Source: an uncultured Bacteroidales bacterium
GTDB lineage: Bacteria; Bacteroidota; Bacteroidia; Bacteroidales; Tenuifilaceae
DNA: 10,951 nt
NCBI GenBank assembly: GCA_937915475.1
Contig: CALGIR010000296.1
Location: 1 to 10,951, forward strand
Reading direction: 5' to 3'
In this document: positions 1 to 8,111 of the stretch, piece by piece
Layout: each line of letters opens with the position of its first letter
How positions within the stretch are numbered: the stretch's first letter is position 1
Notes under the pieces: generated by a model
What the model saw: the letters and a program-made list of their open reading frames with translations, nothing else
Databases searched by the model: none
What the model was told of the DNA's origin: nothing
Made by a program: the position numbers and the translations under genes

Positions 1-187
1 CAACCAATTCAGGCAGAGTAAATAGCGATGGTCCGGTATCAAACCTAAATCCATCCATCCTTAGCTCGTTTAGCTTACCGCCCACTCTACTAGACTGTTC
101 AAAAACCGTTACTTTGTAACCTTTAACAGCCAAACGAGTGGCTATGGCCATCCCCCCTACTCCTGAACCAATAACTGCTACTTTCAA
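1..187 (-). CDS. CrtI/CrtD-type carotenoid desaturase (FAD-dependent), N-terminal part
   Basis: Only the first 62 codons lie in the window; the gene continues past the left edge. The translation opens with an FAD/NAD-binding Rossmann fold: VIGSGVGG at residues 5-12 gives the GxGxxG loop, and a Glu at residue 30 ends the second strand. It continues with VGGKLNE (35-41) and FDTGPSLFTLP (49-59). This is the hallmark N-terminus of phytoene desaturase-like enzymes, which insert double bonds into carotenoid precursors at the membrane. The FD(A/T)GPSLFTLP version looks closest to hydroxycarotenoid 3,4-desaturases (CrtD), but the substrate cannot be settled from this fragment. No ATG is available; the frame upstream reaches a stop with only ATT and TTG codons near the conserved start, so TTG at 187 is chosen. 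The gene lies 74 bases downstream of recQ on the same strand, with no convincing terminator or promoter between them. Confidence 0.8.
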   Translation of the reverse strand, partial: MKVAVIGSGVGGMAIATRLAVKGYKVTVFEQSSRVGGKLNELRMDGFRFDTGPSLFTLPELV

Positions 188-261
188 AATATTAAGAATT
201 TTGAGGTGAGGTTAAAAAAACGGTTTTCCACATAATAGTAAGCAAATAAACCTGAAAATGT

Positions 262-2172
262 TTACGCCTTTTTGGCCCATTTCAAAAATCCCTCTTTCGT
301 TTTAATAATTTTATGATTATCAAGGAGCCATCGAATAACGTGTGTGGTTCTTTCAGGGGGAAATTTTAGCTTATCAACAACCTGCTCAAGGCAAGAATTA
401 TTATCCGCTAAATCAATCTTTAACTGTTCAACAATCATATCAAACTGATACTTGCTAATATTTAGCTCATTTCTCGTTGTGCAAACATCACATTTTCCAC
501 AGCGCGAAGTATTTTGCTCTCCAAAGTACTCAAGTAATGTAGTACTCCTACATTTTGTCACCCCCGATGCGTAGCTAATCATTGCCTCCATGCGCTTAGA
601 GTATCTTTGCTTACGCAAATGGTAGTTCTCATGCGATATCCTCAGGTTCTTGTCATCCAACCGTTCCTCAGTAAAAATCAAAAGGGGTGTCTTTTTGCGA
701 GGAATATAGTTCAATACCTTAGCGCGGCTGAGCCTTATCAAATTCTCGGTTGCTCTATTAAGAGGTATTCCTGCTGCCCTTGCCAAATAAGCCTCGTCTA
801 TTTTAACATATGTACTAAACAAACCTGCATAGGTTCTAAGAATAACCTTAACAAACAAATCGAGTTCAGCATGGGCAACCTGGTATCTATAAAGTTCAAC
901 TTTATTTACAATAACCATTATTCTAGAAGGATTATCTAACTCATCGGTAAGCTGGATGTAGCCCTCGAGTTCGAGTAGTTTTAACGAGCTATGGGCTGTT
1001 ACAAAGTTAAACTTATAGGTAGATGCAAAATCAATGAGATTGAAATCGTAAATCTCATCCTTGCCTCCTCCAATGGCAACGTTAAGATACGAGCAAAGCG
1101 CATTGTAGCATCGCTTAATCTCATCCGGCTCAGGAAAGGTAGTCCCCATCCGTTGCTCCGACTTTGCCTTGTCGCTATCGTTATATAACAGAACGGCGTA
1201 GGCTAATTTGCCATCGCGACCTCCCCTGCCCGCTTCCTGAAAATACGCTTCGGGCGAATCGGGCAAATCCATATGCACCACAAACCTAACATCGGGCTTA
1301 TCAATTCCCATCCCAAAGGCATTTGTCGACACGATTATGCGTGTTCTATCCTGCTGCCAATCGTCTTGTTTCCCGCTCCTTTCTTTTGTTGATAAACCTG
1401 CGTGATAGAAATCGGCACTAACACCCTGTTTTTGCAGTTCTAAAGCAATCTCCTTCGTTTTTTGCCTACTTCTAACGTAAACAACACCCGTACCCGGAAT
1501 TGCATCAACAATTTTTTTAAGATGCTTAAGTTTATCCTCCACATTTCGCACTAGGTACACCAAGTTTTTCCGCTCAAAGCTCATCTTCACAACTCGCTTC
1601 TGTCTAAAGCCAAGTTTCTCCTGTATATCGTCAACAACCTCGGGGGTTGCAGTTGCAGTAACGGCTAAAAAGGGAACATCGGGGAGCAGCTCTCTAATGT
1701 CAATAATGCGTTGATAGGACGGGCGAAAATCGTATCCCCATTGCGATATACAGTGTGACTCATCAACGGCTACCATACTCACGTTCATCTTGCGTAGCCT
1801 AACCTTAAAAAGTTCCGTACTCAGTCTTTCTGGTGAGAGGTAAAGAAATTTATAATCGCCATACGCACAGTTGTCGAGCATCACCTCAATCTCATGCTTA
1901 GTCATTCCCGAATGAATCGCTGTTGCTCTAATCCCCTTTGCCTGAAGGTTTTCAACCTGGTCTTTCATTAGCGCTATAAGCGGAGTAATTACAATACAAA
2001 TTCCTTCTTGTGCTAATGCTGGTACCTGAAAGGTAATGGACTTGCCCCCACCCGTAGGCATTAGGGCAAGCGTATCGTTACCGTTGTACACCGATTGAAT
2101 AACCTCCTCCTGAATCTCGCGAAACGAAGCAAATCCCCAGTAGTGATATAGTATCTTCTCAAACTTATTCAA
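262..2172 (-). CDS. recQ: ATP-dependent DNA helicase RecQ, short type without HRDC domain
   Basis: A 3'-5' superfamily 2 DNA helicase acting in recombination and stalled-fork repair. The protein has 636 residues. Visible motifs are Walker A PTGGGKS (39-45), DESH box (137-140) running into the aromatic-rich loop to DFRP (148-151), TATAT (172-176), motif V STNAFGMGIDKPDVR (282-296) and motif VI EAGRGGRDG (313-321). The RecQ zinc finger is Cys541, Cys558, Cys561 and Cys564, spaced exactly as in E. coli RecQ (C-x16-C-x2-C-x2-C). It sits about 220 residues after motif VI, much farther than in E. coli, because a segment of about 160 residues containing a winged-helix-like stretch intervenes. A short region resembling a winged helix follows and the protein ends there, so no HRDC domain is present. 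I recall this layout from short Bacteroidota RecQ proteins. The start is TTG: no ATG precedes the helicase core and the N-terminus fits the family (FEKILYHYWGFASFR). It is divergent from guaB. Confidence 0.95.
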   Translation of the reverse strand: MNKFEKILYHYWGFASFREIQEEVIQSVYNGNDTLALMPTGGGKSITFQVPALAQEGICIVITPLIALMKDQVENLQAKGIRATAIHSGMTKHEIEVMLDNCAYGDYKFLYLSPERLSTELFKVRLRKMNVSMVAVDESHCISQWGYDFRPSYQRIIDIRELLPDVPFLAVTATATPEVVDDIQEKLGFRQKRVVKMSFERKNLVYLVRNVEDKLKHLKKIVDAIPGTGVVYVRSRQKTKEIALELQKQGVSADFYHAGLSTKERSGKQDDWQQDRTRIIVSTNAFGMGIDKPDVRFVVHMDLPDSPEAYFQEAGRGGRDGKLAYAVLLYNDSDKAKSEQRMGTTFPEPDEIKRCYNALCSYLNVAIGGGKDEIYDFNLIDFASTYKFNFVTAHSSLKLLELEGYIQLTDELDNPSRIMVIVNKVELYRYQVAHAELDLFVKVILRTYAGLFSTYVKIDEAYLARAAGIPLNRATENLIRLSRAKVLNYIPRKKTPLLIFTEERLDDKNLRISHENYHLRKQRYSKRMEAMISYASGVTKCRSTTLLEYFGEQNTSRCGKCDVCTTRNELNISKYQFDMIVEQLKIDLADNNSCLEQVVDKLKFPPERTTHVIRWLLDNHKIIKTKEGFLKWAKKA

Positions 2173-2194
2173 TGGGTGTGATTTTGATTTAATA

Positions 2195-2223
2195 CAAAAG
2201 TAAAAGTAATTACATTATTACAG
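2195..2223 (-). promoter_or_regulatory. Candidate recQ promoter (Bacteroidota type)
   Basis: On the minus strand TACTTTTG at 2202-2195 matches the Bacteroidota -7 pattern TAnnTTTG perfectly. A weaker -33 candidate, CTG at 2223-2221 instead of TTG, lies 18 bases upstream. Transcription would begin roughly 15-20 bases before the TTG start codon at 2172. The call rests on consensus and position only. Confidence 0.42.
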
Positions 2224-2251
2224 TAAACCTTATTATTGAAAACAAACCATA

Positions 2252-2279
2252 TTGGGAAGACTTTTTTTTAGTAACTTGG
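2252..2279 (+). promoter_or_regulatory. Candidate guaB promoter (Bacteroidota type)
   Basis: TTG at 2252-2254 is followed after 17 bases by TAACTTGG at 2272-2279, which is one mismatch from TAnnTTTG. The start codon at 2304 lies 24 bases beyond, leaving a very short leader with no room for a riboswitch. Inferred from consensus and spacing. Confidence 0.42.
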
Positions 2280-2303
2280 CGCCCGAAAAGTAAACTTAAT
2301 ACC

Positions 2304-3776
2304 ATGTCATTTCAAAAGAATAAAGTTGTTAACGAAGGGCTCACATTTGATGATGTTTTGCTAATACCAGCATACTCTGAGGTTTTACCCCGCGAAGTTG
2401 ATATCTCTACCCAGTTTTCTCGCAATATCAGAATAAATACACCAATAGTTTCTGCGGCTATGGATACAGTAACCGAATCGGCTGTAGCCATTGCCATTGC
2501 GCGCGAAGGAGGCATAGGAGTTATCCATAAAAACATGAGCATCGAAGCGCAAGCCAATCAGGTTAGAATTGTAAAACGAGCCGAGAGCGGCATGATTTAC
2601 GATCCGGTAACCATTAATCCCAATGCTACAGTTGGCGATGCCCTAAAATTGATGAAGGATTATAAAATTGGAGGAATTCCAGTTATTGATGAGGAGAGAA
2701 CACTAATTGGAATAGTTACAAATCGTGATTTACGATTCCAACGCGACATGGGCTTATCCATAACAAAAGTTATGACTTGCGAAGGGCTTGTAACTACAAC
2801 AAAAGCCATTAGCCTCGATGAAGCAGAAGCAATTCTTCAAGAATATAAAATTGAGAAACTCCCTGTTGTTGATGAGAATTATAAGTTGGCTGGTCTGTTA
2901 ACCTATAAAGATATTACCAAAGCAAAGGATAACCCATCCGCATCTAAGGATGCAAAAGGCAGATTAAGGGTTGCGGCTGGTGTTGGTGTAACCAACGATA
3001 CCATGGACCGTATTCAGGCGCTTGTTAAGGTAAAAGTTGATGCTATTGTTATTGATACAGCCCATGGCCATACAGGGGGCGTTATTGAAATGCTTAAAAA
3101 GGTAAAAAAAGAGTATCCTAACCTAGATGTTGTGGTTGGGAATATTGCCACAGCCGAGGCAGCTCTTGCACTTGCCAAAGCAGGTGCCGATGCAGTAAAA
3201 GTGGGCATTGGGCCAGGGTCTATTTGTACAACCCGTGTTATTGCCGGAGTTGGAGTACCTCAACTCAACGCAATATTCGATGTGGCTGAGGCGTTAGCCA
3301 AACTAGGGGTGCCCATTATTGCCGATGGTGGCGTAAGGTACTCTGGCGATATTGTAAAAGCTCTAGCGGCTGGTGCAGATTCTATTATGGCTGGATCGAT
3401 GTTTGCCGGTGTTGATGAATCGCCAGGGGAAACAATTATTTATAATGGAAGGAAGTTTAAATCGTACCGTGGAATGGGATCTATTGAAGCAATGCAGCAA
3501 GGTTCAAAAGATCGCTACTTCCAGGATGTTGAAGACGATATACAAAAACTGGTCCCCGAAGGAATTGTAGCACGAGTGCCCTATAAAGGAACCCTAGCCG
3601 AAGTGCTATACCAAATGGTTGGTGGATTAAGAGCAGGTATGGGCTATTGCGGTGCACCCAATATTGAAACCCTAAAAAAAGCAAAATTTGTAAGAATCAC
3701 CAATGCTGGGGTAACCGAAAGTCACCCCCATGATGTTGCCATTACCAGAGAGGCACCAAACTACAGTAGAGGATAA
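2304..3776 (+). CDS. guaB: Inosine-5'-monophosphate dehydrogenase
   Basis: Oxidises IMP to XMP with NAD+, the committed cytosolic step of guanine nucleotide synthesis. The 490 residues match the usual bacterial length. The barrel begins with LTFDDVLLIPAYS (13-25). Two CBS domains, regulatory sites that bind adenine or guanine nucleotides in this family, occupy roughly 95-205. The catalytic loop GIGPGSICTTR (301-311) carries the nucleophile Cys308. IADGG (339-343) binds the phosphate of IMP, and the flap carries the catalytic Arg404-Tyr405 pair in SKDRYFQ. The C-terminal ESH (472-474) matches the potassium-site segment. No key residue is missing. It is followed after 44 bases by the first parvulin gene on the same strand, with no terminator hairpin between, so readthrough into the envelope genes is possible. 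Confidence 0.98.
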   Translation: MSFQKNKVVNEGLTFDDVLLIPAYSEVLPREVDISTQFSRNIRINTPIVSAAMDTVTESAVAIAIAREGGIGVIHKNMSIEAQANQVRIVKRAESGMIYDPVTINPNATVGDALKLMKDYKIGGIPVIDEERTLIGIVTNRDLRFQRDMGLSITKVMTCEGLVTTTKAISLDEAEAILQEYKIEKLPVVDENYKLAGLLTYKDITKAKDNPSASKDAKGRLRVAAGVGVTNDTMDRIQALVKVKVDAIVIDTAHGHTGGVIEMLKKVKKEYPNLDVVVGNIATAEAALALAKAGADAVKVGIGPGSICTTRVIAGVGVPQLNAIFDVAEALAKLGVPIIADGGVRYSGDIVKALAAGADSIMAGSMFAGVDESPGETIIYNGRKFKSYRGMGSIEAMQQGSKDRYFQDVEDDIQKLVPEGIVARVPYKGTLAEVLYQMVGGLRAGMGYCGAPNIETLKKAKFVRITNAGVTESHPHDVAITREAPNYSRG

Positions 3777-3820
3777 AACAAAAAAAACAAATCACCCTTT
3801 TTCTTTTAAAAAACACAATC

Positions 3821-5785
3821 ATGAAAAGAGTATTTTTTATCAGTTTAGTAACCTTAATAAGCGCATTTAGCGTTTTTTCTCAAAACTCCAACGAGACCCT
3901 TATTACCGTTGGTAATGAAACAGTAACTAGAAATGAGTTTGAAAGGTTTTACCTTAAGAACAACCAGATGGTAAGCGATGTTGATAAAAAAAGTTTGGAT
4001 GAGTACCTCGATCTGTTCATTATCTATAAACTTAAGGTGGCCGAAGCCAAAGCGAATGGGATTGACAAAACCAGGGAATTTCAGACCGAGCTAGACTCGT
4101 ATCGTAAGCAGCTTATACAACCCTACATGGTTGACACTGAAACTGAGGAAAGATTAATCAATGAAGCATACGAACGGCTTAAGTACGAGATAAACGCAAG
4201 TCACATTCTTATTCTAGTCCCAAAAGATGCTACACCAGAGGATACTTTAATGCTATACAACAAAACACTTCAAATTAGGGATAGGATTATTGATGGAGAA
4301 CCATTTGAAACGGTTGCAAGAGCAACCAGCGACGACGCAAGCGTTAACAGAAATGGCGGAAACTTAGGGTATTTCACTGCGTTCCAAATGGTTTATCCTT
4401 TCGAAGAAGCTGCTTACAATCTTGAAATTGGCAATGTATCTATGCCAGTTAAAACCAGCTATGGATACCATATCATACAGCTTAACGATAAACGACCAAC
4501 AATAGGCCAAGTTAAGACAGCCCATATAATGATTATGACCCAAAAAGATGCAAGTGAAGAGCAGAGGGCAGAAGCTAAAGCAAAGACAGACTCAATATAT
4601 AATCTAGTTCTTCAGAATGAGGATTTTGCTGAACTCGCCAAAAAATATAGTCAAGACCCAGGCAGTGCACGTAATGGCGGAGAACTTCCTTGGTTTGGCT
4701 CGGGTAGAATGGTGCCTGAATTCGAAACAGCAGCGTTTAAACTTACTAGCCCTGGTGAAATTTCTCAACCAATCCAATCGCAATTTGGCTGGCATATCAT
4801 CAAATTAATCGACCGCAAAACAATTGGTAGCCTAAACGAAATGATACCAGAGATTAAAACTAAGCTTGCCCGCGACGAAAGAGGAAAACTTGGCAAAGAG
4901 GTTTTTGTCGAAAAGATAAAGGATAGATATGGTTTCGAAATCAATGCAGAAGTACTACACACATTTTATGGATTATTGGACTCTTCAGTTTATAAAGGTT
5001 CATGGCAAATGCCATCACAATATAAGAACAAGAAGGTTTTTACCTTTGCTAAAAACTATTATACCCTTGGCGAACTAGGGAAAAGGATTGAGTCGCAAAA
5101 AAGAATCCAAAGAGGGATCCCACTATATACAATAGCCAAAAATGCATTCAACAATTTTGTTGAGGACATTGTAATTGACTATGAAGAAAAACAGCTACTT
5201 GAAAACAACCTAGACTTTTACTATCTGCTAAAGGAGTATAACGATGGCATTCTTCTTTTCGAGATTATGGACCAACAGGTATGGAGCAAAGCGGCAAATG
5301 ATACCGAAGGTATTGAAAAGTTTTACAATGATAACATTGAAAAATATACATGGAAAGAAAGAGTACATGCAAAACTCTACAAAGCAGTTGATGAGAAAAC
5401 AGCTAAAAAAGCACATAAGTTAGCTAAATCAAGACGTGGAATGCGCTATGACGATGTTAAGTTCCTAAGTAAATTTATTAGCGGAACTGACACATTAATA
5501 ACTATTGAACCGTTTGTGGCTCTACCCAGTTCACAGCAGGTAAAATATTATAATAATTGGGATAAACATATATCGCCTGTCCAGAAGCAAGATAATATGT
5601 TTACTTTTATTAGAGTAATAAAAACCGTTGTTAATGAACCAAAGGCTCTCAATGAAATTAAAGGACAGGTTATAGCCGATTATCAAGAGCATATTGAAAA
5701 GAAATGGTTGAACGAGCTGAGAAAAAAACATCCTGTAACCATTAACAAAGTACTTTATAACGATATAGGTTCTAACCTTAATTAA
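3821..5785 (+). CDS. Periplasmic peptidylprolyl isomerase with two parvulin domains plus a third degenerate one
   Basis: A 654-residue secreted chaperone/isomerase of the SurA/PrsA type. Residues 1-20 form a signal peptide with likely cleavage between FSVFS and QNSNE. A SurA-like helical N-domain follows (about 22-120). The first parvulin domain spans 124-225: ASHILIL with His128, NGGNLGYF, and YGYHIIQL with His217. The second spans 231-333: TAHIMIM with His235, NGGELPWFG, and FGWHIIKL with His325. Each keeps both family histidines and the NGG turn. From about 495 the pattern recurs in weakened form: a linker FYNDNIEKYTWKERVHAK, no NGG, and MFTFIRVI where GxHxI would be. A SurA-like C-terminal helix (ALNEIKGQVIADY to KHPVTIN) closes the protein; a similar helix also follows the second parvulin (338-375). 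The inferred role is folding of outer-membrane or exported proteins. Proline isomerisation itself is family knowledge. Confidence 0.92.
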   Translation: MKRVFFISLVTLISAFSVFSQNSNETLITVGNETVTRNEFERFYLKNNQMVSDVDKKSLDEYLDLFIIYKLKVAEAKANGIDKTREFQTELDSYRKQLIQPYMVDTETEERLINEAYERLKYEINASHILILVPKDATPEDTLMLYNKTLQIRDRIIDGEPFETVARATSDDASVNRNGGNLGYFTAFQMVYPFEEAAYNLEIGNVSMPVKTSYGYHIIQLNDKRPTIGQVKTAHIMIMTQKDASEEQRAEAKAKTDSIYNLVLQNEDFAELAKKYSQDPGSARNGGELPWFGSGRMVPEFETAAFKLTSPGEISQPIQSQFGWHIIKLIDRKTIGSLNEMIPEIKTKLARDERGKLGKEVFVEKIKDRYGFEINAEVLHTFYGLLDSSVYKGSWQMPSQYKNKKVFTFAKNYYTLGELGKRIESQKRIQRGIPLYTIAKNAFNNFVEDIVIDYEEKQLLENNLDFYYLLKEYNDGILLFEIMDQQVWSKAANDTEGIEKFYNDNIEKYTWKERVHAKLYKAVDEKTAKKAHKLAKSRRGMRYDDVKFLSKFISGTDTLITIEPFVALPSSQQVKYYNNWDKHISPVQKQDNMFTFIRVIKTVVNEPKALNEIKGQVIADYQEHIEKKWLNELRKKHPVTINKVLYNDIGSNLN

Positions 5786-5787
5786 CT

Positions 5788-5817
5788 TTTGCAGGTTCTT
5801 TTTTTTGCTAATCTTTG
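5788..5817 (+). promoter_or_regulatory. Candidate internal promoter before the lipoprotein-surA-OstA genes
   Basis: TTTG at 5788-5791 is followed after 18 bases by AATCTTTG at 5810-5817, one mismatch from TAnnTTTG and followed by C as in many Bacteroidota promoters. The site begins just past the stop of the upstream isomerase gene. Transcription would start near 5823-5826, about 30 bases before the ATG at 5857. This also argues against the in-frame TTG at 5815 as the start, since it lies inside the -7 box. Confidence 0.5.
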
Positions 5818-5856
5818 CATTTGACTTTACTTGATAGCCATACAAAAACAAGTGGC

Positions 5857-6720
5857 ATGAATAATACTTCTTTTAAACTTTCGCTCATAGCTATGCTCTT
5901 CATTTTCCTTTATTCGGGGTGTATAAACCCTAAAAAGGAGAATGGAGAACCAATAGCACGGGTATACGATAAATACTTATACATCAGCGAAGTCGAGGAT
6001 ATCTTCCCAGAAAACATAAGCCCAGAAGATAGCATACAGCTACTTATGGCGTACACCGATCGTTGGGTAAAAAAACAACTTTTGCTTAATAGGGCCGAAA
6101 AAAATCTTAGCGAAGGACAAAAAAACGTTTCCACACAAATTGAGGACTACCGCTCATCGTTGCTGATCTTTAAATACGAACAGGAGTATATCCGACAACG
6201 CCTCGACACCATTGTTAGCGATGAAGAAGTTGAACTATTCTACAACGAAAACGCCTCTAACTTTATACTAAACGAGAGTATTGTTAAGGCTCTTTTCATC
6301 AAAATTAGGCTCGACGATTCATATTATGAAAAGATTAAAAGCCTATATAAATCGAACAAAGAAGAAGACATTAAAACTCTCGATAACCTAGCCTATCAGG
6401 TAGCAATTAAGTACGACTTCTTTAATGATAAATGGATACCTTTCTCTAGAATTCTTAGGGAACTTCCTGAACCGTTGAGTAACCCTGAAAGGTACTTGCT
6501 ATATAACAAAAACATAGAGATGGATGATGGAACGCATGCCTACCTTATCAGTTTTAGAGAAACAATGCATTTAGGACAACAAGCACCTATAGGTTTTGAG
6601 AAGAAAAATATTCAAAGCATAATTATCAATAAACGTAAGCAACGTTTAATAACGAATCTTGAATCGAAAATATATACCGATGCCAAGAACCATAACCACT
6701 TCAATATATTAGTAAACTAA
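5857..6720 (+). CDS. SurA-like envelope lipoprotein with a degenerate parvulin region
   Basis: A 287-residue protein beginning with a lipoprotein signal peptide: a charged N-terminus, a hydrophobic core, and a lipobox-like YSGC with the acylated Cys at residue 22. The mature N-terminus resembles the SurA/PrsA helical domain (EPIARVYDKYLYISEVEDIFPE, then an amphipathic helical stretch). It is followed by VSDEEVELFYNENASNF, the linker that normally precedes a parvulin domain. The following region has parvulin-like size, but the first histidine position reads VKALFIKI, there is no NGG turn, and the end reads AYLISF instead of GxHxI. It is therefore probably a chaperone without isomerase activity. 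A C-terminal helix like that of SurA (FEKKNIQSIIINKRKQRLI) is present. The ATG at 5857 is preferred over TTG at 5815 because it puts the signal peptide at the N-terminus and follows the promoter. The SurA-like gene starts 14 bases after its stop. Membrane side and partners are not known. Confidence 0.8.
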   Translation: MNNTSFKLSLIAMLFIFLYSGCINPKKENGEPIARVYDKYLYISEVEDIFPENISPEDSIQLLMAYTDRWVKKQLLLNRAEKNLSEGQKNVSTQIEDYRSSLLIFKYEQEYIRQRLDTIVSDEEVELFYNENASNFILNESIVKALFIKIRLDDSYYEKIKSLYKSNKEEDIKTLDNLAYQVAIKYDFFNDKWIPFSRILRELPEPLSNPERYLLYNKNIEMDDGTHAYLISFRETMHLGQQAPIGFEKKNIQSIIINKRKQRLITNLESKIYTDAKNHNHFNILVN

Positions 6721-6734
6721 CATTTCCCTCAAAG

Positions 6735-8093
6735 ATGAACTTAGCACTCAATCGTTTTTTAAAGGCGTTAATCATATCAATAACCATTACCTTAAGCCTT
6801 AGCCCTGCAAATGCCCAACATATAATTGATCAGGTACTAGGTGTTGTTGGTTCAGAGAAAATCCTTCTTTCCGACATTGAACAAGAGCACCTTAGGCTTA
6901 AAATGCAAGGCATTGAAACAGAGGGGGATGTTAAGTGTAACGTTTTTGAGGATTTACTCATCCACAAATTGTTAATTCACCAAGCAGCCCTCGATAGTAT
7001 TGAGGTTGGAGCTGCTATGGTTGAATCTGAAATGGATCGCAGGTTGCGCTACTTTATTAATCAGGTAGGGTCAGAAGCAGAGTTGGAAAAGTACTTCAAC
7101 AAATCAATTTTCCAGATTAAAAGCGACCTCCGAAAAACAATAAAAGAAAGCCTTGTTGCACAGCAAATGCAAGAGAGCATTGTTAAAAACGTTACAGTTA
7201 CCCCATCGGAAGTAAAAAAAACATTCCGCAGCTTCCCAAAAGATAGTTTACCAACTATTCCTGAACAGTATGAAATAAGACAGATTGTACTTTATCCGCC
7301 GGCCTCTGGCGAAGCCAAATTGGCAGTAAGAGAGAGACTACTCGAGTTACGTGAAAGGATTCTTAAGGGCGAACGTTTCTCTACCCTAGCAGTAGCCTAT
7401 TCGGAAGATAGGGCAACCGTAGCCCATGGGGGCGAATTGGGTTTTAGTTCCCGCGATCAACTTGTAAAAAGTTTTGCCGATGCTGCATTTAACTTAAAGG
7501 ATGGACAAGTAAGTCAAATTGTTGAGTCGGAATATGGTTTCCACCTCATCCAAATGATAGAACGTAGAAACGATCAGGTAAATGTTAGGCATATCCTAAT
7601 GAAACCTTCCTATACCCAAAGCCAACTTTTACAAAACCAAAATAAGCTCGACAGCATTGTTAACCTAATCAATGCCGATTCGCTTACATTTAAGCAAGCT
7701 GCACAGCGCTTTTCCGAGGATGAGAAGACTAAATTAAGCGGTGGGCTTGCAATCAATCCAAGAACTAACACATCACTTTTCGAAAAAGAGCATCTTGCGC
7801 CCTCCGATTTTTATGTTATTAAAAACCTTAAAATTGGTGAGATTAGCACCCCTTTCGAATCGCGCGATGAGCATGCCAATGTGGTGAATAAAATTTTAAC
7901 CATTACAAACATCATCCCGCAGCACATTGCTAACATCGAACAGGATTATGCTACCATTCAGCAAATGGCCATGATGCAGAAAAAGCAAGAAGCTTTTACG
8001 GAATGGACTCAGAAAAAGATTAACTCAACATTTATACGCATCGACCCATCTTTCCAAAACTGTAGCTTCGAGTTTTTAGGATGGGTTAAATAG
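6735..8093 (+). CDS. surA: SurA-like periplasmic chaperone with two parvulin domains
   Basis: At 452 residues it is close in length to E. coli SurA (428), the periplasmic carrier of outer-membrane proteins to the BAM complex. The signal peptide ends at ANA-Q (cleavage after residue 27). The N-domain opens with DQVLGVVGSEKILLSDIE, the typical SurA start, and runs to about 160. Parvulin domain 1 (about 178-277) has HGGELGFSS (231-239) and YGFHLIQM (267-274), but Gln183 replaces the first histidine (IRQIVL). Parvulin domain 2 (about 281-388) has VRHILMKP with His286 and a SGG turn, but ends in ANVVNKI without the second histidine. A C-terminal helix and strand follow (399-452), as in SurA. Both domains are thus partly degenerate, which fits a chaperone that mainly binds peptides. 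The ATG at 6735 gives a complete signal peptide. The OstA-like gene follows after 18 bases and is surely cotranscribed. Confidence 0.88.
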   Translation: MNLALNRFLKALIISITITLSLSPANAQHIIDQVLGVVGSEKILLSDIEQEHLRLKMQGIETEGDVKCNVFEDLLIHKLLIHQAALDSIEVGAAMVESEMDRRLRYFINQVGSEAELEKYFNKSIFQIKSDLRKTIKESLVAQQMQESIVKNVTVTPSEVKKTFRSFPKDSLPTIPEQYEIRQIVLYPPASGEAKLAVRERLLELRERILKGERFSTLAVAYSEDRATVAHGGELGFSSRDQLVKSFADAAFNLKDGQVSQIVESEYGFHLIQMIERRNDQVNVRHILMKPSYTQSQLLQNQNKLDSIVNLINADSLTFKQAAQRFSEDEKTKLSGGLAINPRTNTSLFEKEHLAPSDFYVIKNLKIGEISTPFESRDEHANVVNKILTITNIIPQHIANIEQDYATIQQMAMMQKKQEAFTEWTQKKINSTFIRIDPSFQNCSFEFLGWVK

Positions 8094-8111
8094 TCCCCTT
8101 AAAGCCTAACA

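Noticed and set aside
188..261. Terminator between recQ and the carotenoid desaturase on the minus strand
   Set aside because: A seven-T run exists (RC of AAAAAAA near 214-220), but the sequence before it (GGAAAACC) can form only a two-base stem.
607..939. 110-codon open frame on the plus strand inside recQ
   Set aside because: It lies wholly opposite the recQ zinc-finger and insert coding region, has no family features and no promoter, and reads as antisense shadow.
2173..2303. Purine riboswitch before guaB
   Set aside because: The promoter-like site leaves a leader of about 20 bases, and no conserved three-way-junction core is seen.
5531..5851. 106-codon open frame on the minus strand across the end of the isomerase gene
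   Set aside because: It overlaps the conserved C-terminal helix of the isomerase and the internal promoter. Its composition (Ile, Lys and Phe-rich) is what AT-rich antisense sequence gives.
5815..5856. Upstream TTG start for the lipoprotein gene
   Set aside because: It would bury the lipoprotein signal peptide behind 14 extra residues and lies within the -7 box of the likely promoter.
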